NCBI GenBank assembly: GCA_004352715.1
Contig: SCFE01000003.1
Coordinates: 5,837,713 to 5,901,712 of the forward strand
Reading direction: 5' to 3'
Origin: Hofstenia miamia
Taxonomy: Eukaryota; Xenacoelomorpha; Acoela
DNA length: 64,000 nt
Part shown: piece after piece, positions 62,270-64,000 of the stretch
How positions within the stretch are numbered: position 1 is the stretch's first letter
Layout: each line of letters starts with the position of its first letter
Made by a program: the position numbers and the translations under genes
The notes under the pieces: model-generated
The model's input: only the letters and a program-made list of their open reading frames with translations
Database searches by the model: none
What the model was told of the DNA's origin: nothing

Positions 62270-63064
62270 ACCTTCGCTGGTTTGTTTAAAAAGTAACGCG
62301 AAATATTCACCCCATAGGCCAACTTTGAGGATTCGTGACTAATTCGTTTTTACTTCCCGGAAAAATACAGTGAAAAGATGCAAAAGATGCATCTGGCTTT
62401 GATATTTTTCGCAAATGCAGTAAATCCATCTACATATTGCAGTTATTCCTAACATCAGCTTCGGTTGTATTGGTATCCAAACGCCCAATGTACGTGTGTA
62501 TCCTAGACAGCAGCTTCGGCACAGTTTTAAGGCTGGATTCCTTGTTTGTATCTTTAATTACTCTTCTCTGTGGTGGTTGAGAGGAGTTTAACTTGCGCTT
62601 TTCCAACGTGGATTTAGTACTAGCTATGGACCAATTACTATCATACCGCGTTCGGTTGACAAGTCCCAACAAAACCACATTATTACTAGCATTGGCAGAG
62701 GTCGCTGCTGTCGACGATTGCTTGGAAAGTCTTGTGTAGGTCCGATCAACCTTTTCTATAACTTGAGCAACTTGATCGATTTTCTTTGTTACATCAGCAA
62801 TCTGTACGGCATCGGAATTCTTTCTTCCAGCATTAAAGAGAAAATTTTCTTTATGTCCATTCGAGTTACATGTATTACACACTAGTAGCAAATTTCCACG
62901 ACTAGCATCAAGTACTTCCAGCTTTTCTTGTCAAATCCTGTACACTGTTCTTTCCAATGCATCGTAGATCCACATATAATACATTGAAATAAATTGTCGT
63001 TTCTGTTAATAGTGATTTTGCATGTACAACATGCATTATTAATATTACGCAACAAAGTTGACAT
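62270..63064 (-). pseudogene. LINE ORF1 with PHD-type zinc finger
   Basis: Starts MSTLLRNINNACCTCK at ATG 63064 and continues LFQCIICGSTMHWKEQCTGF; after a frameshift near 62915 it reads VLDASRGNLLLVCNTC. Together the cysteines and histidine give a C4HC3-type PHD finger, a module found in ORF1 of some CR1-group LINEs where it likely aids RNA or chromatin binding. A coiled-coil-like stretch follows (VTKKIDQVAQVIEKVDRTYT), then YIGRLDTNTTEADVRNN, a segment common to ORF1 C-terminal domains. A TAG at about 62430 interrupts; readable coding continues to SKNELVTNPQSWPMG. Confidence 0.7.
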
Positions 63065-63300
63065 TTTATTACAAGAAAGAATCAAACAACCGACTGTAAC
63101 GTAACACGTCTACTAAATATGTTTTATTTTTCGAATAATGTGTTATTATATATTTCTAGCCTTATTGGGAGTGTAAATCAGTATTTTTGTTGACTTTTTT
63201 GCACTCTGAATATATATTCTCCTCTTCTTCATAGGTGATATGAGCGAAAGCACAAAAGCGCAAGTGACGATAAACGAAAATATATTAAACGATAATTCAC

Positions 63301-63331
63301 TTATATATATATATACATATATATATATATC
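63301..63331. repeat. (TA)n microsatellite, slightly imperfect
   Basis: TA dinucleotides with one ACAT interruption. Confidence 0.9.
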
Positions 63332-63340
63332 AGCACTGTA

Positions 63341-63366
63341 GTGGAGGGAGGACGGCATCCCTCCAC
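63341..63366. repeat. 9-bp perfect inverted repeat
   Basis: GTGGAGGGA (63341-63349) and TCCCTCCAC (63358-63366) around an 8-base loop. GC-rich in AT-rich surroundings. May belong to the 5' region of the LINE or to a small repeat. Confidence 0.5.
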
Positions 63367-63699
63367 CTCAAAATAAAATTTCTAAAGAGGGGACGCTGTC
63401 TATACACCTACCTCATATATAATGCAATGTGTATGATGTGGTTGGGAACATAAGTCAACAAACCAAAATGGCAGAACATACACAACTTTGTATTTTCATA
63501 TACTGGCACTAACCAAGAGTTATACTACATGCATATGCATGTCATGTAAATTATATAGTTGCATGCACCAGTATTACATGTATTATGTATGATGTCCAGT
63601 ACTGGGGCTTTTTACGAAATACGAAATTATGTCGGACGGAAAATTGATACTTTGCCCGTTAATCAAAAACGTTTGAAGACTATATAGATTAAATTAATA

Positions 63700-64000
63700 G
63701 TTTCTGTAGTTATGGGAGGTGCGGTAAGCAATTCTTAGCTTTTTGACTGATTGAAAATGAATGAAAAAAAAGTTTTGGCTCAAAAACCGAGTATGTCGGA
63801 CGGAATTGATAAAAAAGACAAAAAATGAACTTTTACTTGTAGTCGTTTTTATCAAAACTAATCAGTCTATGCTGATGGAATTTATTATTTTTGAAACTTG
63901 AACAATAGCCCTCAAAATAAAGGAGAAATTTCCCATGTTTATGCAGCTTCGCGGAACATCTGTACTACAACAAGATGGTGCTCCTTGCCACAGCGCCAAA
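63700..64000 (+). pseudogene. Tc1/mariner-like transposase, partial at window edge
   Basis: From 63935 the frame reads MFMQLRGTSVLQQDGAPCHS and then AK at the last base. LQQDGAPCHSAK is the signature around the second catalytic aspartate of Tc1/mariner DDE/D transposases. About 230 bp upstream, in another frame, VVMGGAVSN (63706-63732) resembles the VMVWGAVS strand that precedes it. Stops between show decay, at least in this half. The rest lies beyond the window. Confidence 0.65.

Larger units (their letters stand above)
60347..63085 (-). mobile_element. LINE with PHD-finger ORF1 and large internal deletions (family A)
   Basis: Minus strand, 5' to 3': ORF1 with a PHD-type zinc finger (from 63064), a short remnant of the endonuclease C-terminus (about 62215-62180, NFNVHMDRPLDL), the endonuclease-RT linker, the RT N-terminal half to motif A, then the C-terminal domain, and a tail ending TTAATAATAATAA at about 60347. 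Most of the endonuclease and RT motifs B-E are absent. The organisation is that of CR1/L2-like LINEs. Both ends appear to survive, unlike the 5' truncation usual for LINEs. Confidence 0.8.

Overview
The window is a gene-poor, strongly AT-rich piece of an animal nuclear genome. The evidence is GT-AG exon structure, long non-coding stretches, many (AT)n microsatellites, and a mixture of decayed metazoan transposable elements: Penelope-like, R2/R4-type and CR1/L2/jockey-type LINEs, hAT-like and Tc1/mariner-like transposons. The assemblage fits an invertebrate, probably marine, but nothing here fixes the phylum. Several runs of N and single n bases sit in or beside (AT)n tracts and mark assembly gaps.

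Only one gene is convincing as an intact coding sequence: a flavin-dependent D-amino-acid/D-aspartate oxidase family member at about 54.3-55.3 kb, readable as one uninterrupted 336-codon frame. A second likely piece of a host gene is an internal exon at 41472-41701, open in phase with a clean acceptor and a GTAAGT donor; I do not recognise its protein. A 110-codon open frame at 20240-20572 (minus) is a weaker candidate and overlaps an assembly duplication.

Layout: 0-12 kb holds non-coding DNA with three or four small inverted-repeat elements and a Tc1/mariner relic. 16-17 kb has a 31-bp near-palindrome flanked by an exact 8-bp repeat, and a solo hAT-like end. 18-20 kb has a broken Penelope-like element (RT plus GIY-YIG) next to a hAT-like repeat cluster and a gap-flanking duplication. 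23-25 kb has the 3' end of a restriction-like-endonuclease LINE abutting an (AAT)n tract, then two 3' ends of a second LINE family. 26 kb carries a second Penelope-like fragment. 26-38 kb is largely featureless. 39 kb has a very decayed RT with a YADD motif. 41-43 kb has the orphan exon and an unusually GC-rich block. 44.6 and 52.5 kb share a dispersed repeat. 51.7-52.1 kb is a hAT derivative that still encodes the transposase C-terminus. 54-55 kb is the oxidase gene. 58.7-63.1 kb is a retroelement cluster with two LINEs on the minus strand, one (with a PHD-finger ORF1) carrying large internal deletions. The last ~300 bp enters a Tc1/mariner-like transposase that runs off the edge.

I found no operon-like system, CRISPR array or rRNA, and no tRNA I could support by eye. 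The most unusual points are the uninterrupted oxidase frame with an overlapping upstream ORF, the minimal hAT-like insertion at 16 kb, and the LINE copy that keeps both ends while losing the RT catalytic core.
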